Part shown: one piece after another, positions 1 through 13,833 of the stretch
Numbering within the stretch: position 1 is the first letter of the stretch
Layout: every line of letters starts with the position of its first letter
From: Riptortus pedestris
Lineage: Eukaryota; Arthropoda; Insecta; Hemiptera; Alydidae
DNA: 64,000 nt
Direction of reading: 5' to 3'
NCBI GenBank assembly: GCA_019009955.1
Contig: CM032228.1
Location: forward strand, 8,104,501-8,168,500
The notes under the pieces: generated by a model
Database searches by the model: none
Told to the model about the DNA's origin: nothing
Seen by the model: only the letters and a program-made list of their open reading frames with translations
Program-made: the position numbers and the translations under genes

Positions 1-1431
1 TCAACGAATAGGTACCTAAGGAGAGCCTACGTTTCTTCTAGGAATAGGTACCTAAGGAGAGCCTACCGATCCTCGGAATAGATACCTAAGGGGAGCCTAC
101 CGATCCTCAGAATAGGCATCCTAAGGAGAGCCTACCGATCCTCGCGATAGGTACTAAGGAGGAGCCTACCGATCCTCACGAATAAGGTATGTAAGGAGAG
201 CCTACTGATCCTCAGAATAGTACCTAAGAGAGCCTATCGATACCTCAGGGAATAGTTACCTAAGGAGAGCACTACCTAAACCTCAGGAATAGGTTACCTA
301 AGGAGAGCCTACCGATCCTCAGGATCTACTAGGTATGTAAGGAGAGTCTACCGATCCTCACGAATAGGTACCTAAGGAGAGCCTACCGATCCTCAGGACT
401 AGGTAATGTAAGGAGAGTCTACCGATCCTCACGAATAGGTACCTAAGGAGAGCCTACAGATCCTCACGATTAGGTAATGTAAGGAGAGCCTACCGATCCT
501 TCAGGAATAGGTACCTATGGAGAGCCTACCAATCCTCAGGAATAGGTACCTAAGGAGAGCCTACCCGATCCTCACGAATAGGTACCTAAGGAGAGCCTAC
601 GTTTCCTCTAGGAATAGCTACCTAAGGAGAGCCTACCGATCCTCGGGAATAGATACCTAAGGGGAGGCCTCTACCGATCCTCAGGAATAGATACCTAAGG
701 AGAGCCTACCGATCCTCAGGAATAGGTACCTAAGGAGAGCCTACCGGGGTCCTCATGAATAGGTATGTAAGGAGAGTCCTACCGAACCTCAGGAATAGGT
801 ACCTAAGGAGAGCCTATCGATCCTCAGGGAATAGGTAACCTAAGGAAGAGCCTACCTAACCTGAGGAATAGGTACCTAAGGAAGAGCCTACCGATCCTCA
901 GGACTAGGTATGTAAGGAGAGCCAACCGATCCTCACGAAATAGGTACCTATAAGGAGAGCCTACCGATCCTCACGAATTAGGTATGTAAGGAGAAGCCTA
1001 CCGATCCTCAGGAATAGGCACCTAAGGAGAGCCTACCTATCCTCAGGAATAGGTATGTAAGGGAGCCTACCGATCCTCAGGAATATGGTACTAAGGAGAG
1101 CTACCGATCCTCAGGAATAGGTTCCTAAGGAGAGCCTACCTAACCTCAAGAATAGGTACGCAAAGGAGAGCCTATCGATCCTCAGGAATAGATACCTAAG
1201 GAGAGCCTACCCGATCCTCACGAATAGGTACCTAAGGAGAGCCTACGTTTCCTCTAGGAATAGGTACCTAAGGAGAGCCTACGTTTCCTCTAGGAATAGG
1301 TACCTAAGGAGAGCCTACGTTTCCTCTAGGAATAGGTACCTAAGGGGAGCCCAACGTACCTCCAGCAATAGATACCTAAGGAGAGCATACCAGATTCTCT
1401 GGAATAGGTACCTAAAACCTACCTTTCCCCA
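1..1431. repeat. 35-bp minisatellite, about 40 units, open on the left
   Basis: Unit GAATAGGTACCTAAGGAGAG followed by CCTACCGATCCTCAG, with a variant ending ACGTTTCCTCTAG at both ends of the block. Single-base indels are very frequent between units, more than expected for an array kept uniform by exchange. They may be long-read consensus noise. It lies in the intron after exon 13. Confidence 0.95.
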
Positions 1432-1709
1432 AAGGATTAATAAGAGGTAGTGCCAGCAGCTAAACATGCACTAATGCACTAAAAATGTTTTCTGTATAAG
1501 GTGTTTAGGAGTTAGGCACTACATCGTGTCTTGACTGTTCCCTTCCAGAAAGAGACCTTCCCTGCGAATGTGTAGGCTAATACCGGGCAATCCTTAGCCG
1601 GTTTTAGAAAGTGTTAAAGATTTCAACAAGTTGTTAATACTGTGACTAGATTTCCTTCGATACTCACTACCCGGTGCAAATCTAGCCTGAGTTTAAACAT
1701 ATATATTAC

Positions 1710-1880
1710 CTTCTGATGAGAGTCCTGTTTGTTGTGCATGTGAGGGCATTGAGCATCAGCTGGCTCTGTGCAGGAGACTTGGATGCATTATACTGATCTA
1801 GAATATATTGCCAGGTTGTGTCATTCCCTTGCATCACCACTGTGCACAGCAATGCACTTCGCTTTTCGGGAGAGCTATTG
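1710..1880 (-). CDS. APN: APN exon 13: helical domain, last exon in window
   Basis: Encodes [20 protein letters not shown], then [20 protein letters not shown] and [14 protein letters not shown], matching '...vYC.ai..G....w.fl..qy...n...ek..ll.aL.Ct....ll.R'. Donor AG|GTAATA is clear. Two in-frame acceptors exist: CTGTTTCAG before 1880 (chosen, hydrophilic start) and GGTTTCAG about 30 bp upstream near 1910, which would add [10 protein letters not shown]. Both fit the incoming phase 2. The next exon is not visible between 1440 and 1709, so the gene continues left of the window. Confidence 0.88.
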
Positions 1881-4574
1881 CTGAAACAGTATAACCACAA
1901 CATAAAGTGACTGAAACCATAGAGATTAAAGGAAAGGAAGCTCAGGCGTTTCTTACAGTGCTAATAATTTTTTTAATAGTTTTAGTACTAAGACTCAACA
2001 TATTTTTGTAGAAAACCTTCCTTGCTACTTTTTTTAAAGCATTAACTACTATAAATATTTATAAAGAAACTAGCTCCGGCTTCGCACGGGAAATCATTTG
2101 AGGCTGAATGATGAAGGTATTTTTTTGGGGGGGGGCTTTACTTTGTATAACAATAGTTTTTTTATTTTGCTATTTAGAGTAACTTTTTAGCAGATTTCCC
2201 TTGAGGGAAATCAGCTATTGAGGTTGTACTCATGACGGAATTTTTCGAAATTTTTCTTCAAATGTCCAACGATCCTAACCTGTAGATGACGAAAATGAAG
2301 TCCGTTCAAAAAACTGTATATATATATATATATATATCTATCTATCTATCTATCTATATATTTGTCTGTTACCGCTCTAGCGGTCGCAATTTTTGTTTAA
2401 TCGTTAACGAAACTCGATATTTTAACCGTTTTATGTAAAAAGGCAGATCAAGTTCGTTAATGGCTGAAATCGGAACCCAGAGGGAGGGGGGTTTAAAGGG
2501 GGGGATTTTTTCCAAAAATTCCAAATATCTCCGTTATTATGCAATCGGATCGACAAAAATTGTATATAACAAATCTTATTGCAAATTAAATTTACTATAA
2601 ATATTGTCTTATACGTTTTATTCTCTATCTTGAATATTAACCGAGATATTTGCATTTTTTCAGTTTTTTAGCAAACCTCCACTTCTACTCATAGTTACGT
2701 AAACAATACTCTGCTACATAATAAATCACATTATTGAAGTTTAAATACCAAAAATTTGTATTCAAGGAGACCTTTATTATACGAGATACATGCAAATATG
2801 CCCTGGTTAACCCCCCCCCCCCCCCATCTTAAAGTTTTGGAGTACTAAAATTTTATTGATTGAGATAACAATTATTCTGACTCAATTATTAAATTACAGT
2901 ACTAGATATAGTAAATAGTTCTCAATAAAATAATGTGTTTATATTCTGATATATTTCAGTCAATTGTTTTTCTTTCCGGAGTGAGGCGGCCCGGCCCGTA
3001 TTTGTTTACATTTCTAACCTATACGCTTCCTGTCGGCAGGTTTTATTGAAATTGGATGAAACATTTATTTCCGTTTGTATTTATTCACGGTGTCATTGTG
3101 TTAGCAGTATGTATGTATATTTTATCTATTACTAAACTTCCCGAGGGAAATCTGCTTAAGTTTAAAACGCAGCCCCTGGCGTGACGGACTTTTGTTTATA
3201 CACTTTGCTCGTAGACCGAAGTATAAATGAATTATGCACTAAAAACTGTAGTGGGAGTCAACAATTTAATATGGCACAAAGGACTAAACCAAACTTAACG
3301 AAACTCGGTACATAATTTGGTATTAACCTCTCTGATTATAAGCTATATTAAAATTTTGAGGCACGAACAGGAGTGGGAGTTATAAAGGAGGTTTGAAATA
3401 TAAAATCGCGATATTTCGTAACCTATTCATTTTTCGGCAAACGTGTTCATAACAAAAGTTGTTTGTTTTGTTATTTAAAGTAACTTTTGTTATATGCACT
3501 TTTACAGTATAACGAAGTATAAATGAGGTACACGAAAAACTATAGAAGGGGTCAACAATGTTAAAGGACTCGAAAGACTAAATCGAAATCAACGAAAATC
3601 CGTATTTTTGACTATAAGCTGTATTACCATTTTTAGGAACGAACAGGGGTGGGGGTTGTTGGGGAGGCATGAAATAAATAATTGTCATATTTCGTTTCCT
3701 ATTGCTTTTTTGGCGAACGTGCACCTGACAAAAGATGTTTAATTTGATATTTACAGTAACTTTTATTATAAACATCTTTAACGTAATTCAGTATTTTAGT
3801 TGTTGAACGGGCCCAGGGTACAGCTAGTTCCTTCTAAATACATACCTTATATTCAATGCCAGCTGACTTGCAGCCTTCAAACAGCCCTCGTGACCGAACT
3901 TGCATGCATGCTTGAGAATATTCATTTGATGCAATTTATGCGGAGGAGTCAGGCCTTCCGTATCATTGAATGCAATATAGTCTACTACACCAGTCATCCA
4001 GCTTAGGATCTCCTCCTACAAATGACAAATCAATAATTAATTTAAAAAGTCCGTCACGCAGGAGCTGCGTAAACTAAGCAGATTTCCCACGTGAAGTTTT
4101 ACAGTAGAGAACTCTGCCCAATAACAACTGTAGTAGTAAGAGATCTCTAAACCTAGTCACGAGGGACGAACAGTTATGAATACGGCCGCCAGAACTCTCG
4201 GCGGAGTCCCAAACATAGCCGACTGCTGCCGACCACACACAGAATACAAAAGCAAATATCTCGGTTAATATTCAAGATACAGAATAAATGCATAGAACAA
4301 TATTTATAGTAAATTTAATTTGAAATAAGAATGATTCTACACAATTTTTCGATCCGACGCATAATAACGGAGATATTAAGAACTTTCGAAATTCTACCCC
4401 TCTAAACCCCCTCCCCCTTAACCGATTTCAGCCATTAACGAACTTGATCTTTCTTTTTGTATAAAACGATTATATATCAAGTTTGGTAACGATAAAACAA
4501 AAATTGCGACCACTAGAGCGGTAACAGACAAATAATATATATTATATATATATAGTATATAATATTATATATAA

Positions 4575-4630
<56 letters not shown>

Positions 4631-5997
4631 TTTTGAACGGACCTCATTTTCGTCATCTCCTGGGTAGGATCGATGGAGATTTGAAGACAAAATTCGAAAA
4701 TCGCGTCATGAGTACAACCTCAATAGCTGATTTCCCTTAAGGGCTGCACCAGCGAGCTAAAAGGGCTAGTGGAGCCAGAACCACCAATTGCAGCCAAGAA
4801 CTGCTGCAGCTCTCATAGCCGATGCAGCAAGACTTGTTGGGATGCACCATTGGCAAGTATTCACTACAAAAGGAAAGTGTAGACTGTGTCACCAAAATCA
4901 AACAGTTGTTTTATGCCGAAAATGTAAAGTGAAACTTTATAACGCCTGTGAAAGGCCCTGTTTCCTTGAATTTCATGAACAAGGGAAGGTTTAATATTAT
5001 TTTTCATGGATTTATATTTTGTTTACAATTTACTTATTTTTTATTAACATTATGTTTCTTTTATTATCTAATAAATTATTTAATTACATTTTTAGAAACT
5101 ATGCCACTTTTTTAACATAATTTACAGGCACCCTCCCTCATTTACTGTGATTGGCCAAAGTGTACTTAAAGACACCACCGTTGATTTACGGTGATTGGCC
5201 AGAGTGTACTTAAAGACACCACTATTGTTTGAGGGTAACTGGCCAAGGTGTACTTAAAGACACCACTATTGTTTGAGGGTAACTGGCCAAGGTGTACTTA
5301 AAGACACCATGTAATATTTTTGTTCAGAAAATAAAAAGTTAAACCCTATATATTCTATTTATTAGGAACGCAATAAATGAGTTTTTAAGAACATTTTTCA
5401 TTTCAAGTCATTTTTTGAGTTTCTGGCCAATAAGGGTTAAGTATGTCATCTAAATAAAGATGTTTTTAGCAGGGAGAGGTTTACATGGTCTGCCACTGTT
5501 ATTTAGAACCCAACTTATCTTTAATCTGATTGTAAGTTTAAATTGCTTAATTTGTTTTTTAATAATTATTTATTTTCATTATTATTGCTGAGCATTTTGA
5601 ATTATTTATATTTTTGGTTTAGTAGCGTTCGTTTGGGAATATATACACATATGCACAATGTATAAATATATGCATTCTACCAGTTAATCACAGTACTAAA
5701 ACGACTTCTTATCTTATCTGTTTTTAATGTTTTTTTCTTTTTTATTTTCAATAATTTTGGATTTCTTCTTGCGGCTCAGGTTAGCAGTGTTAGTTAAAGC
5801 GTTGGCCTTAAATCTCACATGGTAAACCTAGAGTGGCGAGTTCGATTCTCGCCTGGGTAATAGCAATTGATATAGTGACGGAATTCATTAAATAAAATCC
5901 TTAGCTCACCCTGGCTAGAAAAGATTGGTAAACCTGTAGATAATTAGCCTTAGTTGCAAAAAGTGGACGTTAATAAATAAACAATTTCTTCTTTTTA

Positions 5998-6056
<59 letters not shown>

Positions 6057-7795
6057 CTTATAGAAATTGTGGCCATTTTAATATCATCTTGAAAATCCAT
6101 TCCCTACTTCCCCTGTATACACAATTCATTTTTAACTGTTTATTATACTGTATATCATCGTTACCTGATGGCGATTTCATAATTGGTTAATTTTTATATA
6201 CTATTTTATGTCAATATCTGCTCTTTTTATAAACGTTTTTCATGAATAATTTCTTTTTTCTATTTTTTTTTTTTTTTTTTTTGAATGACATAATACGAAA
6301 CAATTTTTTTTTTTCTGTCCGCATGGGGAATCTTTTTATTTTTTGCCGATATACTTCTTAGATGTAGAGAATAACAAATCAGCAAAGCACATGTATACAT
6401 ATCAATAATGAGTAAATCCACTAAGTCGAAGCCCGAGTTGTTGCATGACGATCCCAAAGGGATCGCTTCACCCCCTGGCTATGTTGAAGGCACCGCTTGA
6501 AAAAGGGTGTTAAGGTGGCGTAGCTCTCTTGCTGATTTGAGCTAGGTATTATTTATTAACGTCCACTTTTTGCTACTACGGCTAATGTAGATGGGTTATC
6601 TGCAGGTTACCTCTCTTTTCTAGCCGGTGTGGGACTAATGAGTATGTCACTAAATAAATTTCTATTGCCCATGCGGGAATCGAACTCGCCACAGAGTACC
6701 TGCACCATAGAATACATTCATGACAAATAAGTGATTATTAACTTCTATTATTCTGTACTTACATTAAATGTTCTTTGTAGAGGCATTCCATCTAGCAAAC
6801 TGCTGAGCTTAGAGAGTTGCCTGAGACCTGTCCTCCAGGTGAGGTAGTCATTGTCAAGTTGGAGGTGGTAACTGGTGACGGAGATGGCATCCTCATAGGG
6901 CACAAGACCTGCGTAGGCTAGGGCCATGATATCGTCTATCAGCTGGGATCTAGCGAGAGGGCTCGCATCTGCCAACAGCCATCGCTTTTGGTTCGCGTAC
7001 CAAACCCGGTAATATCCTGAAATATAAGACCAATGAGTTGTTGAACCTTCCTTATTTTGGCAAATCTCGGTACTGAGGATAGGAGTAATATATCTATGGC
7101 AACTTGATAAGCATACAGGCCGGTTCCCCATCCACTTGCCTCTGAGACAGGCTTCCAATACCAATGTCTGGGGCTCTCCCAGATGCGTGAACTAAGCCGA
7201 TTTCCCTCTTAATATTTAATAGATAAATCTACATACTGGTAACACAATAGCAAGTAATAAAATTAAGTGAATAAATACAAACGATAATAACAAAACCTCA
7301 AGACTGGAAGCACCTAAAACGTAAACAAACAGGTGTGCCAGGACACAACAAACAAACATATCACAGGACAAAAAAAAGTCCGTCACGCAGGGGCTGCGTA
7401 AACTAAGGAGATTTACCACGCGAAGTTTAGGAAATTCTCCATACGAGAGCCGAACAGTTGCGGCAAAGGGCCGAACTAGCTTTTGGCGGGAAACATCCCT
7501 TATCGGCCCAAATTTAATAAAAATGCAAATATCTCGGTTAATATTCAAGATAGAGAATACATGTATACAACAATATTTATAGTAAATTTAATTTACAATA
7601 AGATTGGTTATATACACGTTTTCGATCCGACGTATGGTGAAGGAGATATTTTGAATTTTCGAAAATCCCTCCTCTAAACCCCCCTCCCACTGGTCCGATT
7701 CCAACCATTAACGAACTTGATCTGTCTTTTTGCATAAAACGTTTAAATATCGGGTTTGGTAACGATCAAACAAAAATTGCGACCGCTAGAGCGTT

Positions 7796-7863
<68 letters not shown>

Positions 7864-9882
7864 GTTTTTTTAGAGGTATAGAACTTTAAATTGCAATAAA
7901 ACAACGATGGATTATTCGATTGACAAGAATTTTTTTTTTATTCGAAAGATAATCTTGTGGCATTACATTTTAAATATGATTTCTGGCATATGACCGCCAC
8001 GGCTGGCTCGGATGTAGTCCAATCTGCAAGTCCCATTTTCGATGACTTTTTCCAACATTTGTGGCCGTATATCGGCAATAACACGGTGATTGTTGTCTTC
8101 CAAATGGTCAAGCGTTTGTGGCTTATCCGCATAGACCGATGACTTTACATACCCCACAGAAAGTAGTATAGCGGTGTTAAATCACAAGATCTTGGAGGCC
8201 AATTCACAGGTCCAAAACGTGAAATTAGGCGGTCACCAAACGTGTCTTTCAATAAATCGATTGTGGCACGAGCTGTGTGACATGTTGAGACGTATACGTA
8301 TAATATTTAAAATGTAATGCAACAAGATTATCTTTCGAATAAAAAAAAAATCTTGTCAATCGAATAATCCATCGTTGTTTTATTGTAATTTAAAGTTCTA
8401 TACCTCTAAAAAAACACCCTTTATATATATAATTTTGAATGGCCTTGAAGGACCTCATTTTTGTCATCTCCTGGGTAGGATCAATGGACATTTGAAGAAA
8501 ATTTTCAAAAACTGCGTCATGTGTACGACCTCAATAGCTGATTTTCCTTAAGGGAAATTTGCTAAAAACAATTACTGAAATATATGAGATTATAACATGT
8601 TAATGGAGAAGAATTTTGAAAATTCGAAATATCACCGTTACTATGAGTCGGATCAAACAACTGCATAGAATCAATCTTTTAGCAAATGAAATTTACTATA
8701 AATAATGTTATATACATTTATTTACCATCTTCAATATTAACCGAGATATTTGCATTTTTCAGTTTTCAGCCTTCAGCAAACCCCCATTTCTACTCATGTT
8801 GCATAAACAATACTCGGTTATGTAATAAACCACATCATTCGAAGCTTAAATACTGAATATTGTTTTTAAAGACATTTATTATACGAGATTCATGCAAATA
8901 TGTTCTGGTGATCCCCCCACCTTCTTACGTTTTTGGGCTACTTAAATTTGATTGATTGAAATAAAAATTATTCTGTTGCATTATAAATTACAGTGCTAGT
9001 TATAGTAAATAGTTTCCAATCAAATTAAATCAATACGTTATATTCAGATATATTACAGCAATTGTTTTTCTTTACGGTAAGAAGTTGGCCGAACTGTTTG
9101 TTTACATTGCAGATGCTTCCCGTCGGGAGGTTTCTTATTACCGTTTGTATTTATTCACTTAATATTCTCGGTGGTGTTGTGTTACCGGTATGTAGATTTA
9201 TCTATTGTTAAACTTCACACGGGTAATCTCCTTAGTTTACGCAGCCCCTGCGTGACGGACTTTCTAATACTGTAATTTATAATGGAATAATTTTTATCTC
9301 AACTGATCAAATTTTAGTAGTCCAAGAATTTAAGAGGGGGGGGGGTGGTCACAAGAACATATTTGCATCTCTTGGTATTAGGGTTGGCTGGTGGAAGTCC
9401 ATCACCAACGGAAGGATAATAAGGTCAAAACATCCACTCTTAATACTTCATTTATTAAAAGTCCGTCACGCAGGGGCTGCGTAAACTAAGAAGATTTCCC
9501 ATGTGAAGTTTTACAATAGAGAAATACGAGAGCCGAACATTTACGGCAAATGGCCGAACTAGCTTTTGGCGGGAAATTCAGTTATCCGACCCACAATTAA
9601 TAAAAATGCAAATATCTCGGTTAGTATTCAAGATAGAGAATAAATGTATAGAACAATATTTATAGTAAATTTAATTTACAATAAGATTGATTCTATACAA
9701 TGTTTTGATCCGACGTATGGTAACGGAGATCTTTCAAATTTTCGAAAATCCTCCCTCTAAACCCCGCCTCCCACTGGTCCGATTTTAGCCATTAACGAAC
9801 TTGCTGTCTTATTGCATAAAACGTTTAAATATCGAGTTTGATAACGATCAAACAAAAATTGCGACCGATAGAGCGTTAACAG

Positions 9883-9932
<50 letters not shown>

Positions 9933-10489
9933 GAATGGACCTCATTTTCGTCATCTCCTAGGTAGAATCGATGGACATTTAAAGAAATTTTTCGAAAATC
10001 GCATCATGAGTACGACCTCAATAGCTGGTTTCCCTTAAGGGAAATCTACTAAAAGTCCGTCACACAGGGGGTGCGTAAACTAAGCAGATTTCCCACGTGA
10101 AGTAATACAGTAGAGAAATCTCCATACAAGAGCCCAACACTTACGGCAAAGGGCCGAACTAGGTTTTGGCGGGAAACTCAAAAATCCGTTATCGGCCCAA
10201 ATTTAATAAAAATGCAAATATCTCGGTTAATATTCAAGATAAGGAATAAATGTATAGAACAATATTTATAGTAAATTTAATTTGCAATAAGATTGATTTT
10301 ATACAATTTTTCGATCCGACACATAATAACGGAGATATTTCGAATTTTCCGAAAATCCCCCTCTAAACCCCCCTCCCACTGGACCGATTTCAGCCATTAA
10401 CGAACTTGATCTTCCTTTTTACATAAAACGATTAAATTCCGAGTTTGGTAACGATCAAACAAAAATTGCGACCGCTAGAGCGTTAACAG

Positions 10490-10554
<65 letters not shown>

Positions 10555-11182
10555 GATATATATATATATAAAATTTTGAACGGACCTCATTTTCGTCATC
10601 TCCTGGGTAGAATCGATGGACATTTAAAAGAAATTTTTCGAAAATCGCGTCATGAGTACGACCTCAATAGCTGGTTTCCCTTAAGGGAAATCTACTAAAA
10701 GCAGAGTAGTTTCGGGGCAAACCGTCCCATCTTCAGTGTTTTAGAGCTGGTCCCTTCCGTTGATATTTACATCTATCTCGCATAATAAAGGTCTCTGGAA
10801 AACAATATTTGGTATTTAAGCTTCGAATAATGTAGTTTATTACATAACAGAATATTGTTTATGTCACATGAGTAGAAGTGGGGGTTTCTTGAATGCTGAA
10901 AAATGAAAAATATTCAAGATAGAGAATAACTTTAAATGTGTATATATCAAAATTTATAGTACATTTAATATGCAATAAGATTGATTATATAGAATGTTTT
11001 GATAAGACGTATGGTAACGGAGACATTTTGAGTTTTCAAAATTCCCCCCTTTAAACCACCCCCCCCTTTCCACTGGTCGAATTTCAGCCATTAACGGACT
11101 TGATTTGTCTTTTTACATAAAACGTTTAAATATCGAATTGGTAACAATCAAACAAAAATTGCGACCGCTAGAGCGTTAACAG

Positions 11183-11240
<58 letters not shown>

Positions 11241-12504
11241 AAAATTGTAACCTCTGTCTGTACATTGATTTTTTTCGCGAAATTTCACGATAACTTTTCG
11301 TTTCACATGTCATAGACACCATAACTACATTTTGTTTCTTTCGTGTCTGTTTGTTTGTTTGTTTATTTGTTTGTTTGTTTATTACCTTTTCACGCATAAA
11401 CGGCTGAACCGAATTTTATGAAACTTGGTATGTATATTACTACTAGCCCAACTTAGACTTTAGGCTATATTAATATTCTGTAAGACGAACAGGGGGTTAT
11501 AAGGGAGACCTGAAATTAAAAATAGCGATATTTCGTTTCCTATTGGTTTTTCGGCAATTATGCACATAACAAAAGTTGTTTATTTTGTTATTTAGAGTAA
11601 CTTTTGTTATATACTTTTTTTTCGTATACCGAATTATAAACGAGATATACGCTAAAACCTATAGCGGAAGTGAATAATTTTATTTGGGACAAACGACCCA
11701 ACCGGATTAAATTAAATTCCGTATGTGAATTAACAATAACTCCTTCATGATAATAAGCTGTGCCATTATTTCTAGAGACGACCAGGAGTGGGGGTTGTAG
11801 GGGTGGCCTGAAATTAAAAATAGCAATATTTCGTTTCCTATAGAATTTTAGGCAATTATGCACATAACAAAAGTTGTTTATTTTGTTATTTGGAGTAACT
11901 TTTATCATATTCACTTTTGTCGTATAACGAATTATAAACGAGATATACGTTAAAAACTACTGCGGAAGTCAACAATTTTATTTGGCACAAAAACTCAAAC
12001 AAACTAAACCAAACTCGGTATGTCAATTAGCACTAACGCCTTCCTTATATTAAGCCATACTAACATTTCTAGGGACGGGCAGGGTGGGGGTTATAAGGGA
12101 GGCCTGAAATTAATAATAGTGATATTTCGTTTCTTATTGGGGTTTCGGCAAATATGCACATAACAAAAGTTGTTTATTTTGTTATTTAGAGAAATTTGCT
12201 CAACAATTCTTTTCAATATGAACTACCAGTTACAGCACCTGGAAAAATTAATTTTAATGTCCTTAATAATTCAAATCTATGCACAATGCACAGGAAACGG
12301 AAATATGACAATATGGAGGACAGTGAAGTCTTACATAAAAAATTAATTTTATTATTAACAAATCCACAGAAACGATGGGTATTAACCCGTATAACACTGG
12401 GATGGGTAAATGTCAAAATATTGTGCAAAGTCAAGCCTTGCCAAAAACTATCATCACCATTCAGCCTCAAATGAATTCCCGGGCGAAGCCGGGTATCTGA
12501 GCTA

Positions 12505-12563
<59 letters not shown>

Positions 12564-13438
12564 AATTGTAACCTCTGTCTGCGCGAACCAATTTTTGTTT
12601 GTTACCTTTTCACGCATAAACGTCTGAACCGAATTTTATGAAACTTGGTATGTATATTACTACTAGCCCAACTTAAACTTTAGGCTATATTAATATTCTC
12701 TAAGACAAACAGGAGTGGGGGTTATAAGGGAGGCCTGAAATTAAAAATAGCGATATTTCGTTTCCTATTGCTTTTTCAGCAAATATGCACATAACAAAAG
12801 TTGTTTATTTTGTAGAATAACTTTTGTTATATGCACTTTTGCCGTATACGGAAGTATAAAGGCGTTATACGCTAAAAATTATAGCGAGAGTCAACAATTT
12901 TATTTGGCACAAAAGATTCAACCGAACTAAATAAAACACTCAGTATGTGTATTAGCACTAACGCCTTCCTTATAATAAGCCATACTAACATTTCTAGAGA
13001 CGGGCAGGAGTGGGGGTTATAAGGGAGGCCTGAAATTAAAAATAGTGTTTTCCTATTGGGGTTTCGGCAAATATTCACATAACAAAAGTTGTTTATTTTG
13101 TTATTTAGAGAAATTTGCTCAACACTTCTTTTCAATATGAACTACCAGGTACCTCACCTGAAAAAATTAATTCAAATGTATGTTAATATTTTCTCCTTAA
13201 TAATTCAAATCTATGCATAATACACAGGAAACGGGAAATATGACAATATGCAGGACAGTGAAGTCTTACATAAAAAATTAATTTGATTATTAACAAATCC
13301 CCAGAAACGACGGGTATTACCCCTAAACACTGGGACGGGTAAATGTCAAAATATTGTGCAAAATAAAGCCTTGCCAAAAATATACCATCACCATTCAGCC
13401 TCAAATGAATTCCCGAGCGAAGCCGGGTATTTGAGCTA

Positions 13439-13493
<55 letters not shown>

Positions 13494-13782
13494 CGAAAAT
13501 TAAATGGCTCTACTATTCAAGGCGTGATTGGGGAGTGCGGTGGGGTTCAAGGAAGTGCCGCTAATTAGTTGCTAATTGGTGGAAGGCACTAGTCCCTTCC
13601 AGACCTTCTTGGAAGAGTCTCGGTCTCATCCTGCTTCTCTATTTAAGCCTGTACAGCTCGACCTAGTGATGATATCGCTGATATAGCACAAGGGGGCTCA
13701 TGGTATAGCCAGGTGTTACCTACACCAGCCTTTTATTTTTTCTTTTATTTTTTGTTATTATAGAGGATTCGCTGGACTCAGG

Positions 13783-13833
<51 letters not shown>

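Noticed and set aside
3800..4006. Plus-strand 68-codon open frame
   Set aside because: Antisense to APN exon 12, which has phase-consistent splice sites and the conserved cysteine motif.
5775..5860. Possible tRNA gene
   Set aside because: Good A/B-box-like elements but no cloverleaf; the same body recurs at two other sites with a tail, so it is a SINE.
5915..6190. Numerous open frames containing YIYIYI runs, here and at about 25 other places
   Set aside because: Translation of (TA)n inside or beside elements.
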